Below, in pieces: positions 51,697 through 60,128 of a stretch of DNA of 61,133 nucleotides. This DNA is from Comamonas sp. lk (GTDB taxonomy: Bacteria; Pseudomonadota; Gammaproteobacteria; Burkholderiales; Burkholderiaceae_C), in assembly GCA_945925985.1 (NCBI GenBank), contig CAMELV010000021.1, positions 1 through 61,133 of the forward strand. Reading direction: 5' to 3'. The notes under the pieces were generated by a model that worked only from the letters and a program-made list of their open reading frames with translations, was not told the DNA's origin and searched no databases. The translations under genes were made by a program, and so were the position numbers. Position 1 is the stretch's first letter. The number at the start of each line of letters is the position of its first letter.

Positions 51697-53247
51697 TCAC
51701 GCCGAGGTGTTGCTGCGCGAGGGTTCAGCAGCCGTGGCTACTCGCTTTACGGGTCGTAGCAGCAGGATCAGCGGCAAGGCGCTCAGGGTGATCCACATCA
51801 TCAGTCGAAAATCTTGCAAATAGGCCAGGGTTGACGCTTGCCGCATGACCTCGGCGTCGATCGCCATCAGGCCCTGGGTGGTGCTGAGGTTGACCGTGCC
51901 GGCCTCCACGGCCTGTGACATGGCCAGGCGCAGCGGATCCACGTAGCCTGCCAGTGCCGCATGGTTGGCCTGCGTCTGCTGCGCCAGGTAGGTGATCACC
52001 AGGGAGATGCCGACGCTGCTGCCGATGCTGCGCACCAGGCTGTAGATCGCGGTGCCCTCGTTGCGGTAGTGTGGCGCCAGCGTGGCGAAAGAAATGTTAG
52101 ACAGTGGCGCGAAGATCAGGCCCAGGCCCAGGCCCTGCAGCACGCCGCTGCTGACAATCGCCCCGGCGCCAATGTCGGTGGTAAACAAGGTCATCTGCCA
52201 CAGCGAGGCGCCTGCCAGCAGCAGGCCCGTGAGGATCAGTAGCCGCGCGTCCACCCGCGCAGCCAGTTTGCCGGCCAGCATCATGGCGAACATGGTGCCA
52301 ACGCCGCGTGGCGCCAGCAGCAGGCCGACATCAACCACCGGGTAGCCCATCAGGCTTTGCAAAAACGGTGGCAACAGCGCCAGGGTCGCCAACAGCATCA
52401 CGCCAATGATGAAGATCAGCACCAGCCCGGTGGCGAAGTTGCGGTCGCGGAACAGACTGGGGTCGATGAACGGCTGCTTGCTGGTGAGCGTGTGCACCAG
52501 GAACAGATAGGCAGCCAGCCAAGCCAGCAACGCCTCGGCGATCACTTCGGGGCTGTCGAACCAACCCAGCGAGTGGCCACGGTCGAGCATCATCTGCAAG
52601 GCGCCCAGGGCCAGACCCAGCAGCGTGAAGCCGAACAGGTCGAAGCGGCGGGTGCGGTCTATCGGTGTCTCTTGCAGGTAGGCCGCCATGCCGAACCAGG
52701 CCAGCAGGCCGACCGGCAGGTTGATGTAGAACACCCAGCGCCAGTTGTAGTGTTCGGTCAGCCAGCCGCCCAGCATTGGGCCGACGATGGGCCCAATCAT
52801 CACGCCCATGCCCCACAGCGCCATGGCGGCGGCCCGCCGGTGTGGCGGGTAGCTGTCGAGCATGACCGCCTGTGACAGTGGCACCAGGCAGGCGCCAAAC
52901 ACCCCTTGCATCATGCGAAACAGCACGATTTGCGACAGGTTTTGTGCCGCACCGCACAGCATCGAGGCCAGCGTGAAGCCGGCCACTGCGGTCATGAACA
53001 CGCGCTTGCGGCCGAACCGGGCTGCCAGCAAGCCCGTCAGTGGCATGCAGATGGCGGCGGCCACGATGTAGGACGTCAGTACCCAGGCGATCTGGTCTTG
53101 CGTGCCGCCGAGCGCCCCCTGCATGTGGGGCAGCGCCACATTGGCGATGGTGGTGTCCACCGCTTGCATGATGGTCGCTAGCATGACCGATACAGCAGCA
53201 AACCCGCGGCGTCGGTCGGTTTGCCCAATCGGTGCTGTCGCAGCCAT
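51697..53247 (-). CDS. emrB: DHA2-family MFS multidrug exporter (EmrB-like)
   Basis: 516 residues from ATG 53247 (upstream frame lacks homology). Fourteen-helix DHA2 pattern: VDTTIANVALPHMQGALGG, the motif A loop TGLLAARFGRKRVFM, motif C GPIVGPMLGGWLTEHYNWRWVFYINLPVG. Exports drugs or detergents across the inner membrane with the EmrA-like adaptor encoded 7 bp upstream. Last gene of marR-emrA-emrB. Confidence 0.93.
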   Translation of the reverse strand: MAATAPIGQTDRRRGFAAVSVMLATIMQAVDTTIANVALPHMQGALGGTQDQIAWVLTSYIVAAAICMPLTGLLAARFGRKRVFMTAVAGFTLASMLCGAAQNLSQIVLFRMMQGVFGACLVPLSQAVMLDSYPPHRRAAAMALWGMGVMIGPIVGPMLGGWLTEHYNWRWVFYINLPVGLLAWFGMAAYLQETPIDRTRRFDLFGFTLLGLALGALQMMLDRGHSLGWFDSPEVIAEALLAWLAAYLFLVHTLTSKQPFIDPSLFRDRNFATGLVLIFIIGVMLLATLALLPPFLQSLMGYPVVDVGLLLAPRGVGTMFAMMLAGKLAARVDARLLILTGLLLAGASLWQMTLFTTDIGAGAIVSSGVLQGLGLGLIFAPLSNISFATLAPHYRNEGTAIYSLVRSIGSSVGISLVITYLAQQTQANHAALAGYVDPLRLAMSQAVEAGTVNLSTTQGLMAIDAEVMRQASTLAYLQDFRLMMWITLSALPLILLLRPVKRVATAAEPSRSNTSA

Positions 53248-53254
53248 GGCGGCG

Positions 53255-54370
53255 TTAAAGCGAGAAGCCCAACAACTGGCGACGCTGCCGGGTGTCGATC
53301 TCCACCCCCGCCGAGAGACCGGCCCGCAGCTGTGGCGCATCTGCGGCGGGTTCTATCCGGATGCGCACGGTGACGCGTTGGGCGATCTTGACCCAGTTGC
53401 CTGTCGCATTCTGCGCGGGGATCACCGAGAACTCGGCCCCAGTGGCCGGGCTCAGGCTGTCGACCACGCCTTGCCAGCGGTGGTCCGGGTAGGTGTCAAT
53501 GCGGATGTTGACGCGCTGGCCCACTTGCACATGGGTCAGGTCAGTCTCAGGAAAATTGGCCTCAATCCACAAGTTGCCGCCCACCACCAGCGCCATGGCC
53601 GTGGTGCCGGCGCTCAGGTACTGGCCAGGCTTGGGCGGCCGGCTTACTGTGCCGGCGGTGGGCGTGCGCACCTCGGCGTGCGCCAGGTTCAGCCGGGCCT
53701 GCGCCATCTCGGCCATTGCCCCTAGGTAGTTCGGCAGCTTGTCGGCGGGCGTTTCGGGCCCGCCGCCCAACGCCGCAGCGATGCGCCGAAGCCCCTGCTC
53801 CAGCGCCCGGATCTGTTGTTCGGCGATGTCGGCGTTGTTGCGCGCATCGTCAAAACGGGCGGTCGAGACGAAGCCTTTGGCGACCAGGTCGGCCATCCGT
53901 TGTTGCTCGCGCAGCGCAAAGGCGTGCTTGGAGCGGGCCAGCGCGATGTCGGCCAGTTTCTCGCGGTAGCTGGCCTGGGTCTCGGCGTGCTCCTGACGTA
54001 CTTGGGCCAGCCGAGCTTCTGCTTTGCTGGCCGCCACCTGGAATGGCGCGGTGTCGATCCGGAACAGGGCTTGCCCTGCCTGGACCAGTTGGTTGTCCTG
54101 GACCAGAACCTCCGTCACCAAGCCCGAGATTTCGGCACTGACGGGCAGCTTGTCCGCCTTGACGTATGCGTTTTCAGTGCCCACGCTGCGCCCACCCTTA
54201 AGGTAAACCACTGCGCCCACGCCCAAAGCGAGTAGTGGGACCACCAGCAACAGCAGCACCCGCACCAGCTTCATTGGGTTGTGGGCCGGGGTGGAGGGCG
54301 GCGCTGGGGACGGTGGCGGTGTATGAAGCATCGGCGCAGCGTCAGTTTTGGGTTCGGTCGTGTCAGACAT
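53255..54370 (-). CDS. emrA: HlyD-family membrane fusion protein (EmrA-like)
   Basis: 371 residues. Cytoplasmic Pro/Thr-rich start, one transmembrane helix (about 33-53), biotinyl-lipoyl-like halves (TENAYVKADKLPVSAEISGLVTEVLVQDNQLV; VRTPTAGTVSRPPKPGQYL) flanking a coiled-coil hairpin (about 110-215), and a beta-barrel domain (FPETDLTHVQVGQRVNIRIDTYP). Links EmrB to an outer-membrane channel; no TolC gene is in the window. Confidence 0.93.
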   Translation of the reverse strand: MSDTTEPKTDAAPMLHTPPPSPAPPSTPAHNPMKLVRVLLLLVVPLLALGVGAVVYLKGGRSVGTENAYVKADKLPVSAEISGLVTEVLVQDNQLVQAGQALFRIDTAPFQVAASKAEARLAQVRQEHAETQASYREKLADIALARSKHAFALREQQRMADLVAKGFVSTARFDDARNNADIAEQQIRALEQGLRRIAAALGGGPETPADKLPNYLGAMAEMAQARLNLAHAEVRTPTAGTVSRPPKPGQYLSAGTTAMALVVGGNLWIEANFPETDLTHVQVGQRVNIRIDTYPDHRWQGVVDSLSPATGAEFSVIPAQNATGNWVKIAQRVTVRIRIEPAADAPQLRAGLSAGVEIDTRQRRQLLGFSL

Positions 54371-54403
54371 GGTGCTGGGGCTCTGGTCTGGGGCGCGCGG
54401 GCT

Positions 54404-54832
54404 TCAGCGCCCGCTGAGGTTGCCTTGCATGGCGCGCAGCGCTGCCAAGGCGGCGTCGGCCTGGGCGGGGTCCAGGCCTTGCAGCGCGCGCGCCCGTATC
54501 GCGGCGGCTTCCCGCTCGATGGTGGCCAATTCGTTTTGGGCGGCTGGCAGCAGGTAGACCCGGTAGGCCCGTCGGTCTGCCGGATCGGCGCGGCGTTCCA
54601 CCAGCCCGGCCGCAGCCAGTTGGTCAATCAGCCGCGCCAGTGTGATGGGCTGCAGTTCCATGGCGTCGGCGAGGTCGATCTGCCGCACCCCTTCGCGGCG
54701 TGCCACGTGGATCAGTGTGCGGGCCTGCGCTAGCGTCAAGGTGCCCCCCTGCAGCCGCTGCTCAAAGGCGCGGCGCATCAGGCGAGCGAGGTCGGCGACA
54801 AGGAAACCCAGACTGTCTTGCTTTGGCGTCAT
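54404..54832 (-). CDS. MarR-family repressor
   Basis: 142 residues with the MarR winged helix (LTLAQARTLIHVARREGVRQIDLADAMELQPITLARLIDQLAAAGLVERRADPADRRAYRVYL). It heads the marR-emrA-emrB operon and probably represses it until a drug or phenolic ligand binds. A palindrome overlapping a TATAAT box lies upstream. Confidence 0.93.
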   Translation of the reverse strand: MTPKQDSLGFLVADLARLMRRAFEQRLQGGTLTLAQARTLIHVARREGVRQIDLADAMELQPITLARLIDQLAAAGLVERRADPADRRAYRVYLLPAAQNELATIEREAAAIRARALQGLDPAQADAALAALRAMQGNLSGR

Positions 54833-54861
54833 GTTCAGGGTACTGGGTGGTGTTTAATTAG

Positions 54862-54879
54862 TAAGCTATGCTTATTATA
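54862..54879 (-). promoter_or_regulatory. marR operator and -10 box
   Basis: Inverted repeat TAAGC-TAT-GCTTA (54862-54874) abuts a perfect minus-strand -10 TATAAT (54874-54879), 30 bp before the marR start. This fits autorepression by MarR. Confidence 0.6.
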
Positions 54880-55017
54880 AGTAGATCATTGCGTGTTGCC
54901 TGCGGCACCGCATTGAAACAAAGCGAAACAAAGCGACACCGCCACGACACCCAGGCCCTGCCGCAGCCCGGCACCATCACAGCCTTGTTCAACCACTTCT
55001 GAAAAGGAAACCCTGTC

Positions 55018-55488
55018 ATGAAAACCTGGATCAAACGCAGTCTGTTCGCCCTGCTGGGCACCTCTGTGTTGTTAGGCGGCTTGGCCGCCTGCGGCCACCG
55101 CGACCACGAGTTCGGCGCCAGCATGAGCCCTGAGAAGTACACGCAAAAACGCGACAAGATGGTCGACAAAGTAGCCGGGCGGCTCGACCTGAACGCAGAG
55201 CAGAAAAAGAACCTGCAAAACTTGGGCGACACGCTGTACGCGCAGCGCACGGCCCTGATCGGCCAGACCCAAGACCCGCGCGCTGAGATGAAAGCACTGG
55301 TGGCGGGCGACAAGTTTGACGCCGTGCGCGCGCAGGCCCTGATCACCGACAAAACCACCGTACTGCAAAGCAAGAGCCCCGAGGTGATCGCCGCGATGGC
55401 CCTGTTTTACAACAGCCTGAATCCGGCCCAGCAGCAAAAACTGCGTGACGTCATGGACGGCCGGGGCCGCTGGTTCTGGCGCAGCTGA
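55018..55488 (+). CDS. Spy/CpxP-family periplasmic chaperone-like lipoprotein
   Basis: 156 residues; signal peptide with lipobox LAAC (FALLGTSVLLGGLAAC), so probably a lipoprotein. The Spy/CpxP helical region includes an LTxxQ-like LNAEQKKNLQNLGD and a second LNPAQQQKLRDVM. Such proteins bind unfolded periplasmic proteins and report stress to CpxA-type kinases. A response regulator/kinase pair starts 63 bp downstream. AGGAAA Shine-Dalgarno precedes ATG. Confidence 0.85.
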   Translation: MKTWIKRSLFALLGTSVLLGGLAACGHRDHEFGASMSPEKYTQKRDKMVDKVAGRLDLNAEQKKNLQNLGDTLYAQRTALIGQTQDPRAEMKALVAGDKFDAVRAQALITDKTTVLQSKSPEVIAAMALFYNSLNPAQQQKLRDVMDGRGRWFWRS

Positions 55489-55551
55489 TCGTGTGCCCGC
55501 CGGTCGCGCCACGCCATTCCCGGTGGGACAATGCGGCAACCCCCCGCCACC

Positions 55552-56256
55552 ATGCACCGCATCCTGCTGATTGACGATGACGCCCAACTGGGGCCGCCGC
55601 TGGCGGCCTACCTGGCGCGCTTCGATCTGGCGCTGGATTGCGCGCTGACCCCCAGTGCCGGCTTGGCCCGGCTGGCGCAGGGTGGGGTGGATGCGGTGAT
55701 TCTGGACGTGATGCTGCCCGAGATGGATGGCTTTGCCCTGTGCCGGACCATCCGCCGCGACAGCGACATCCCGATCCTGATGCTGACCGCGCGCGGCGAG
55801 GTGATGGACCGGGTGGTTGGGCTGGAATTGGGCGCCGACGATTACCTGCCCAAGCCCTTTGAGCCGCGTGAGCTGGTGGCCCGGTTGCAAACCGTGCTGC
55901 GCCGGCGTGTCGCCGCGCCGCCACCCCTGCCGGCCGCTCGGCCCGACACCGCAGGCCGGCTGCTGTTTGACGGGCTGCTGATTGACCCGGCCACGCGCAG
56001 CGTCCAGCGCCTGGGCCAGCCCGTGGCCTTGACCAGCACCGAGTTTGACCTGCTGCACCTGTTGGCGCGCGACGCCGGCCGCGTGTTTCACCGCGACGAC
56101 ATCCTGAACCAGCTGCGGGGTCATGAGGCCGATCTGTACAGCCGCGCGGTGGACATCCTGATCAGCCGCCTGCGCAAAAAGCTGGAACCGCTGGAGGCCA
56201 TCAAGACCCTGCGCCACGCCGGCTACGCCCTGGCGCTGGCGCGCCTGCCGGCATGA
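55552..56256 (+). CDS. OmpR-family response regulator (CpxR-like)
   Basis: 234 residues from ATG 55552, where MHRILLIDDD begins (an ATG 21 bp earlier is possible). Receiver domain with Asp8-Asp10, phospho-acceptor Asp52 (ILDVMLPEMDG) and Lys101 (LPKPFEP), then an OmpR winged helix (LTSTEFDLLHLLARDAGRVFHRDDIL; RAVDILISRLRKKL). Coupled to the kinase by a 4-bp overlap. Confidence 0.95.
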   Translation: MHRILLIDDDAQLGPPLAAYLARFDLALDCALTPSAGLARLAQGGVDAVILDVMLPEMDGFALCRTIRRDSDIPILMLTARGEVMDRVVGLELGADDYLPKPFEPRELVARLQTVLRRRVAAPPPLPAARPDTAGRLLFDGLLIDPATRSVQRLGQPVALTSTEFDLLHLLARDAGRVFHRDDILNQLRGHEADLYSRAVDILISRLRKKLEPLEAIKTLRHAGYALALARLPA

Positions 56257-57614
56257 GCGCCGCCGCTGACTCGTCGGGCCGCAGCTGGCACCGACGCGCC
56301 CGCCACGCGCTGGCGCACTCGCTTCGGGTGCGGCTGGTGGCGCTGTTTCTGCTGCTGGCGCTCGGCATGGCGGGCACTTTTTTGGTGGGCATGCAATACG
56401 CGTTGGGCATTGGCTGGCGCGATGCCGCGCGGCCGTTGGTCACCGACTACGTGGGCCGGCTGGCTGCTGACCTGGGCAGCCCGCCCAGCGTGGCGCGGGC
56501 GCAAGCTTTGGTGGATAGCCTGCCGCTGAGCATCCGCATCCAAGGCCCGCTCGTGAACTGGCGCAGCCAGCCCGACGCGGGAGAACACTACGAATCGCCC
56601 GACGACCCCTGGAGCGGCCGGGCACCACGTTTTTTTGAGCGCAGCACCGCCGACGGCCACCGCATCCGCTTTGGGCTGAACCTGCAGGCCTGGCACGACC
56701 GGCCACGCATCATCGGCTGGGCCACCCTGGCGGCGCTGCTGTTGCTGACGGCGCTGGCCTACGCCCGGGTGCGGCGCATGCTGCGCCCGCTGGACGACAT
56801 CCGCGCCGGTGCGAGGCGCTTTGGCGCGGGCGATTTTGCCCAGCCGATTCCGGTGCGGCAGCCGCAGCGGCCCGACGAACTGGGCGAACTGGCTGCCACC
56901 ATCAACACCATGGGCGCGGACATCGGGCAAATGCTGGACGCCAAGCGCGCGCTGCTGCTGGCCATCAGCCACGAGCTGCGCAGCCCGCTGACGCGCGCCC
57001 GCCTCAACACCGAGTTGCTGCCTGACACCCCCGAGTTGCAGGCCAGCCGCAGTGCACTGCTGGCTGATCTGGCCCAGATGCGCGACCTGATCAGTGACCT
57101 GCTGGAGAGCGAGCGGCTGGCCAGCCCCCATGCCGCGTTGCAGCGTGAGTCGACCGACCTGGCTGAGCTGGCCACCGAGGTGGTGGCCGGGCTGGCCGGT
57201 GCCCCGCCAGTCCGGCTGGTCTTGGCCCCCGGCCTGCCGCTGCTGGCGTTGGACCGCAGCCGACTGCGCCTGCTGCTGCGCAACCTGCTGGACAACGCAC
57301 TGCGCTACAGCCAGGGCCAGGCCCAGCCGCCTGTGCTGACGCTGCAAGTGGAGCCCGCGGCCAACAGTGGCGCCGTCCCCGGCCTGCGCCTGACGGTGCG
57401 CGACCACGGCCCGGGCGTGCCCGAGGCACAGCTGTCGCAATTGGCTCAGCCTTTCTATCGGCCCGACGCGGCGCGCAGCCGCAGCGACGGCGGTGTTGGA
57501 CTCGGGCTGTACCTGTGCCGCTTGGTGGCAGAGGCCCATGGCGGAAGCCTGCGCCTGCGTAACGCCGCGCCCGGCCTGGAGGTGACGGTGACCCTGCCAG
57601 ATAATGCTATGTAA
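56253..57614 (+). CDS. Sensor histidine kinase (CpxA-like)
   Basis: 453 residues. Helix about 31-52, a periplasmic sensor region about 53-150, second helix about 152-170, HAMP, dimerisation box ISHELRSPLTRARL (His near 239), N box LLRNLLDNALRYS, G1 DHGPGVP and G2 GVGLGLYLC. With the Spy/CpxP-like gene it forms an envelope-stress set. The TAA stop (57612-57614) falls in a short repeat head. Confidence 0.94.
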   Translation: MSAAADSSGRSWHRRARHALAHSLRVRLVALFLLLALGMAGTFLVGMQYALGIGWRDAARPLVTDYVGRLAADLGSPPSVARAQALVDSLPLSIRIQGPLVNWRSQPDAGEHYESPDDPWSGRAPRFFERSTADGHRIRFGLNLQAWHDRPRIIGWATLAALLLLTALAYARVRRMLRPLDDIRAGARRFGAGDFAQPIPVRQPQRPDELGELAATINTMGADIGQMLDAKRALLLAISHELRSPLTRARLNTELLPDTPELQASRSALLADLAQMRDLISDLLESERLASPHAALQRESTDLAELATEVVAGLAGAPPVRLVLAPGLPLLALDRSRLRLLLRNLLDNALRYSQGQAQPPVLTLQVEPAANSGAVPGLRLTVRDHGPGVPEAQLSQLAQPFYRPDAARSRSDGGVGLGLYLCRLVAEAHGGSLRLRNAAPGLEVTVTLPDNAM

Positions 57615-57652
57615 ATAATAGCTATCTTATCAACGGCGACAAGGCTTAGAGC
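57606..57652 (+). repeat. Short palindrome-tailed repeat, copy 4 (kinase stop)
   Basis: Head GCTAT-N7-ATAGC (57606-57622), 20-bp spacer ending ACAA, tail GGCTTAGAGC (57643-57652). The kinase stop codon is within the N7. Confidence 0.7.
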
Positions 57653-57688
57653 CCTATTTCTTATAAATTTACCTAAAGGACTGTGTTG

Positions 57689-58405
57689 ATGCCAAGCTTG
57701 CTTTTATTGCCTGGTCTGATGTGCGACGCCAGCGTCTGGGCGCCCCAGGTGGGGGCGCTGTCGCCGCAGGCTCGATGCCACGTGCCTGACTATGGCCTGC
57801 GCGATTCACTCACCGCCATGGCGCAGCAGGTGCTGGACGAAGCTCCGGAAGAGCGCTTTGCCCTGGCCGGCCACTCGATGGGTGGCCGGGTGGCGTTGGA
57901 GGTGCTGCGCCTGGCGCCCCAGCGCGTTACGCACCTTGCACTGCTGGATACCGGTACTCACCCACGGGCTGCGGGCGCAGCGGGCGACAAGGAGCGCGCT
58001 GGCAGGATGGCGTTGTTGGCCGTGGCGCAGGCGCAGGGCATGCGGGCCATGGGCCAGCAGTGGCTGCGCGGCATGGTGCACCCGAACGTGGCCGGCACGC
58101 CCTTGTATGAGGCCATGCTGGTCATGTTGGCGCGCAGCAGCCCAGCCCAGTTCGCCGCGCAAATTCAGGCCCTGCTGGACCGGCCCGACGCCGCGCCGCA
58201 GTTGCATGCTGTCAGCTGCCCCACGCTGGTGCTGACCGGCCGCCAGGACGCCTGGAGCCCGCCCGAGCAGCATGCGCAAATGGCGCAGGCCATTGCTGGC
58301 GCGCAGCTGTGCATCGTGGAAGATTGCGGCCACATGAGCACACTGGAGCAAGCCGGGGCCGTTAACGCCGCGCTGGCGGGCTGGCTGGCGCGCCCGTCCG
58401 CATGA
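57689..58405 (+). CDS. Alpha/beta-hydrolase fold protein
   Basis: 238 residues from ATG 57689, with AAAGGA eight bases before it. Opening LLLLPGLMCDASVWAPQ, nucleophile elbow GHSMGG (Ser63), a late acid region (VLTGRQDAWSPPEQH) and catalytic His in EDCGHMSTLEQ. A complete triad suggests an active esterase or C-C hydrolase; substrate unknown. The FAD oxidoreductase gene follows by 12 bp. Confidence 0.9.
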   Translation: MPSLLLLPGLMCDASVWAPQVGALSPQARCHVPDYGLRDSLTAMAQQVLDEAPEERFALAGHSMGGRVALEVLRLAPQRVTHLALLDTGTHPRAAGAAGDKERAGRMALLAVAQAQGMRAMGQQWLRGMVHPNVAGTPLYEAMLVMLARSSPAQFAAQIQALLDRPDAAPQLHAVSCPTLVLTGRQDAWSPPEQHAQMAQAIAGAQLCIVEDCGHMSTLEQAGAVNAALAGWLARPSA

Positions 58406-58417
58406 CAGAATGTGCCT

Positions 58418-59575
58418 ATGAACGACTGTGACATTGCGATTTTTGGCGCCGGCATCGCGGGCGCTTCGCTGGCCTGGCGGCTGGCCGATCACGGCCGAGT
58501 GCAGTTGCTCGAGCGCGAGTCGCAGCCCGGTTATCACTCGACCGGCCGCTCGGCCGCGCTGTTCCTTGAAAGTTACGGCCCGCCAGCGGTGCGCGCCATG
58601 ACCCGCGCTAGCCGCGCTTTCTACGAGCAGCCGCCAGCCGGTTTTGCGGACAGCCCCCTGATCAAGCCGCGCGGTGCGCTGTACCTGGCCACGCTGGGAC
58701 AAGAGGCCCTGCTGGACCATCTTCGGCAAGACCTGGCGCCCACCTGCCCGGGCCTGGTGACGCTGAATGCGGCGCAAATCCTGGCCCGCGTGCCCTGTTT
58801 ACGCGCCGACCAGGTGCTGGCCGGCCTGTACGACGCCAGCGCCGAGGACATGGATGTGCACGCCATTCACCAGGGCTTTCTGCGCGGATTTTTGCAGCGC
58901 GGTAAAGCTGCCGGCAGCGCGCTGCGAACCGACGCCCACCTGACCAGTGCCCGGCATGACGGCCACCATTGGCAGTTGCAGTTCGCCGACGGCCAAACGC
59001 TGCAGGCCACCACGGTGGTCAACGCCGCTGGCGCCTGGGCCGACGAGCTCGGTGCCCTGCTGGGCGCCCGCCCGATCGGGTTGCTGCCGCATCGCCGCAG
59101 CGCCTTCACCTTCAAGCTGCCCGACGGCCTGGATGGCGCCGGCTGGCCGGCAGTGATCGGCGTGGATGAGAGTTACTACTTCAAGCCCGATGCCGGCCAC
59201 ATGCTGGGCTCGCCCGCTAACGCCGACCCGACAACACCCCACGACGTGCAGCCCGAAGAGCTGGACATTGCGCAGGGCATTGCCCAGATCGAAGCCGTGA
59301 CCCAGTTCAGCATCCGCCGACCGGCCAGCACCTGGGCCGGCCTGCGCTCCTTTGTGCCCGACGGCGAGATGGTGATCGGCCCTGATGCCGACACCCCTGG
59401 CCTGTTCTGGCTGGCGGCGCAGGGCGGCTACGGCATCCAGAGCGCCGTGGGCGCCAGTGCGCTGGCCGACTCGCTGCTGCGCGGCGCCGCACTGCCGGCG
59501 GAAGTGGTGCAAGAGGGGCTGGACCCGCGGGCCCTGTCGCCCGACCGGTTGAGCCGGGTGGCTCGGTCGGCCTGA
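58418..59575 (+). CDS. FAD-dependent amine/2-hydroxyacid oxidoreductase (DAO family)
   Basis: 385 residues from ATG 58418. Dinucleotide motif FGAGIAGASLAWRLAD, STGRSAALFLESYG, and the C-terminal FAD loop LAAQGGYGIQSAVGAS place it in the D-amino-acid oxidase-like (DadA/GlpD/LhgO) superfamily. Substrate class cannot be fixed by eye. Probably cotranscribed with the hydrolase. Confidence 0.88.
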   Translation: MNDCDIAIFGAGIAGASLAWRLADHGRVQLLERESQPGYHSTGRSAALFLESYGPPAVRAMTRASRAFYEQPPAGFADSPLIKPRGALYLATLGQEALLDHLRQDLAPTCPGLVTLNAAQILARVPCLRADQVLAGLYDASAEDMDVHAIHQGFLRGFLQRGKAAGSALRTDAHLTSARHDGHHWQLQFADGQTLQATTVVNAAGAWADELGALLGARPIGLLPHRRSAFTFKLPDGLDGAGWPAVIGVDESYYFKPDAGHMLGSPANADPTTPHDVQPEELDIAQGIAQIEAVTQFSIRRPASTWAGLRSFVPDGEMVIGPDADTPGLFWLAAQGGYGIQSAVGASALADSLLRGAALPAEVVQEGLDPRALSPDRLSRVARSA

Positions 59576-59590
59576 GCGGCCACGACCAGC

Positions 59591-60037
59591 TCAGCGTGGC
59601 CGCCTAAAGCGCAGCACCCGGGTCGCCAGCAGCGTCTCGGCTAAAAAGCACAGCAGCGCCAGCAAAAAGCAGATCACGCCCGACAGGAAGCAGATGGTGG
59701 GCAGGCGTAAAAATTCCATTGAGGTGGTCTCGCCCAGAAACAGCGTCACGATCGTCAGGCCGATCAGCAACGAGCAAAAAGTCAGCAGCGCCACGCACAC
59801 ATTGACCAGCCAGCCGCGCTTGCGCAGGTCGTCCAGCTCGGCGTACACCGCCGCTGTGGGCGCAGCATCAGGTCGCGCGTCCAGACGCTCTTCCAAGGTC
59901 CGCGCCCGGTCGATGATGCGGGCCAGCCGCCCGGTCACTGCGCCGATCATGGCCGCCACCGCCGTGAGTAGAAATACCGGGGCCAGCGACAACTGGATGC
60001 CTTGTGTCACGGCGCTGGCATTGGCAGAAAAAAACAT
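59591..60037 (-). CDS. DUF2721 family membrane protein
   Basis: 148 residues, three hydrophobic helices (LSLAPVFLLTAVAAMIGAVTG; VCVALLTFCSLLIGLTIVTLFLG; ICFLSGVICFLLALLCFLAETLL). The RLARIIDRARTLEERL segment after helix 1 is typical of DUF2721. Function unknown. Confidence 0.87.
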   Translation of the reverse strand: MFFSANASAVTQGIQLSLAPVFLLTAVAAMIGAVTGRLARIIDRARTLEERLDARPDAAPTAAVYAELDDLRKRGWLVNVCVALLTFCSLLIGLTIVTLFLGETTSMEFLRLPTICFLSGVICFLLALLCFLAETLLATRVLRFRRPR

Positions 60038-60128
60038 GGTGGCTTTCGCGGAGGTGGCTAAGCCTTGAGTTTAGGCCCCGGCTTGCCCGCTATAGTGGTT
60101 GGCTCAACCCTATCCGCAAGGCTATTGC

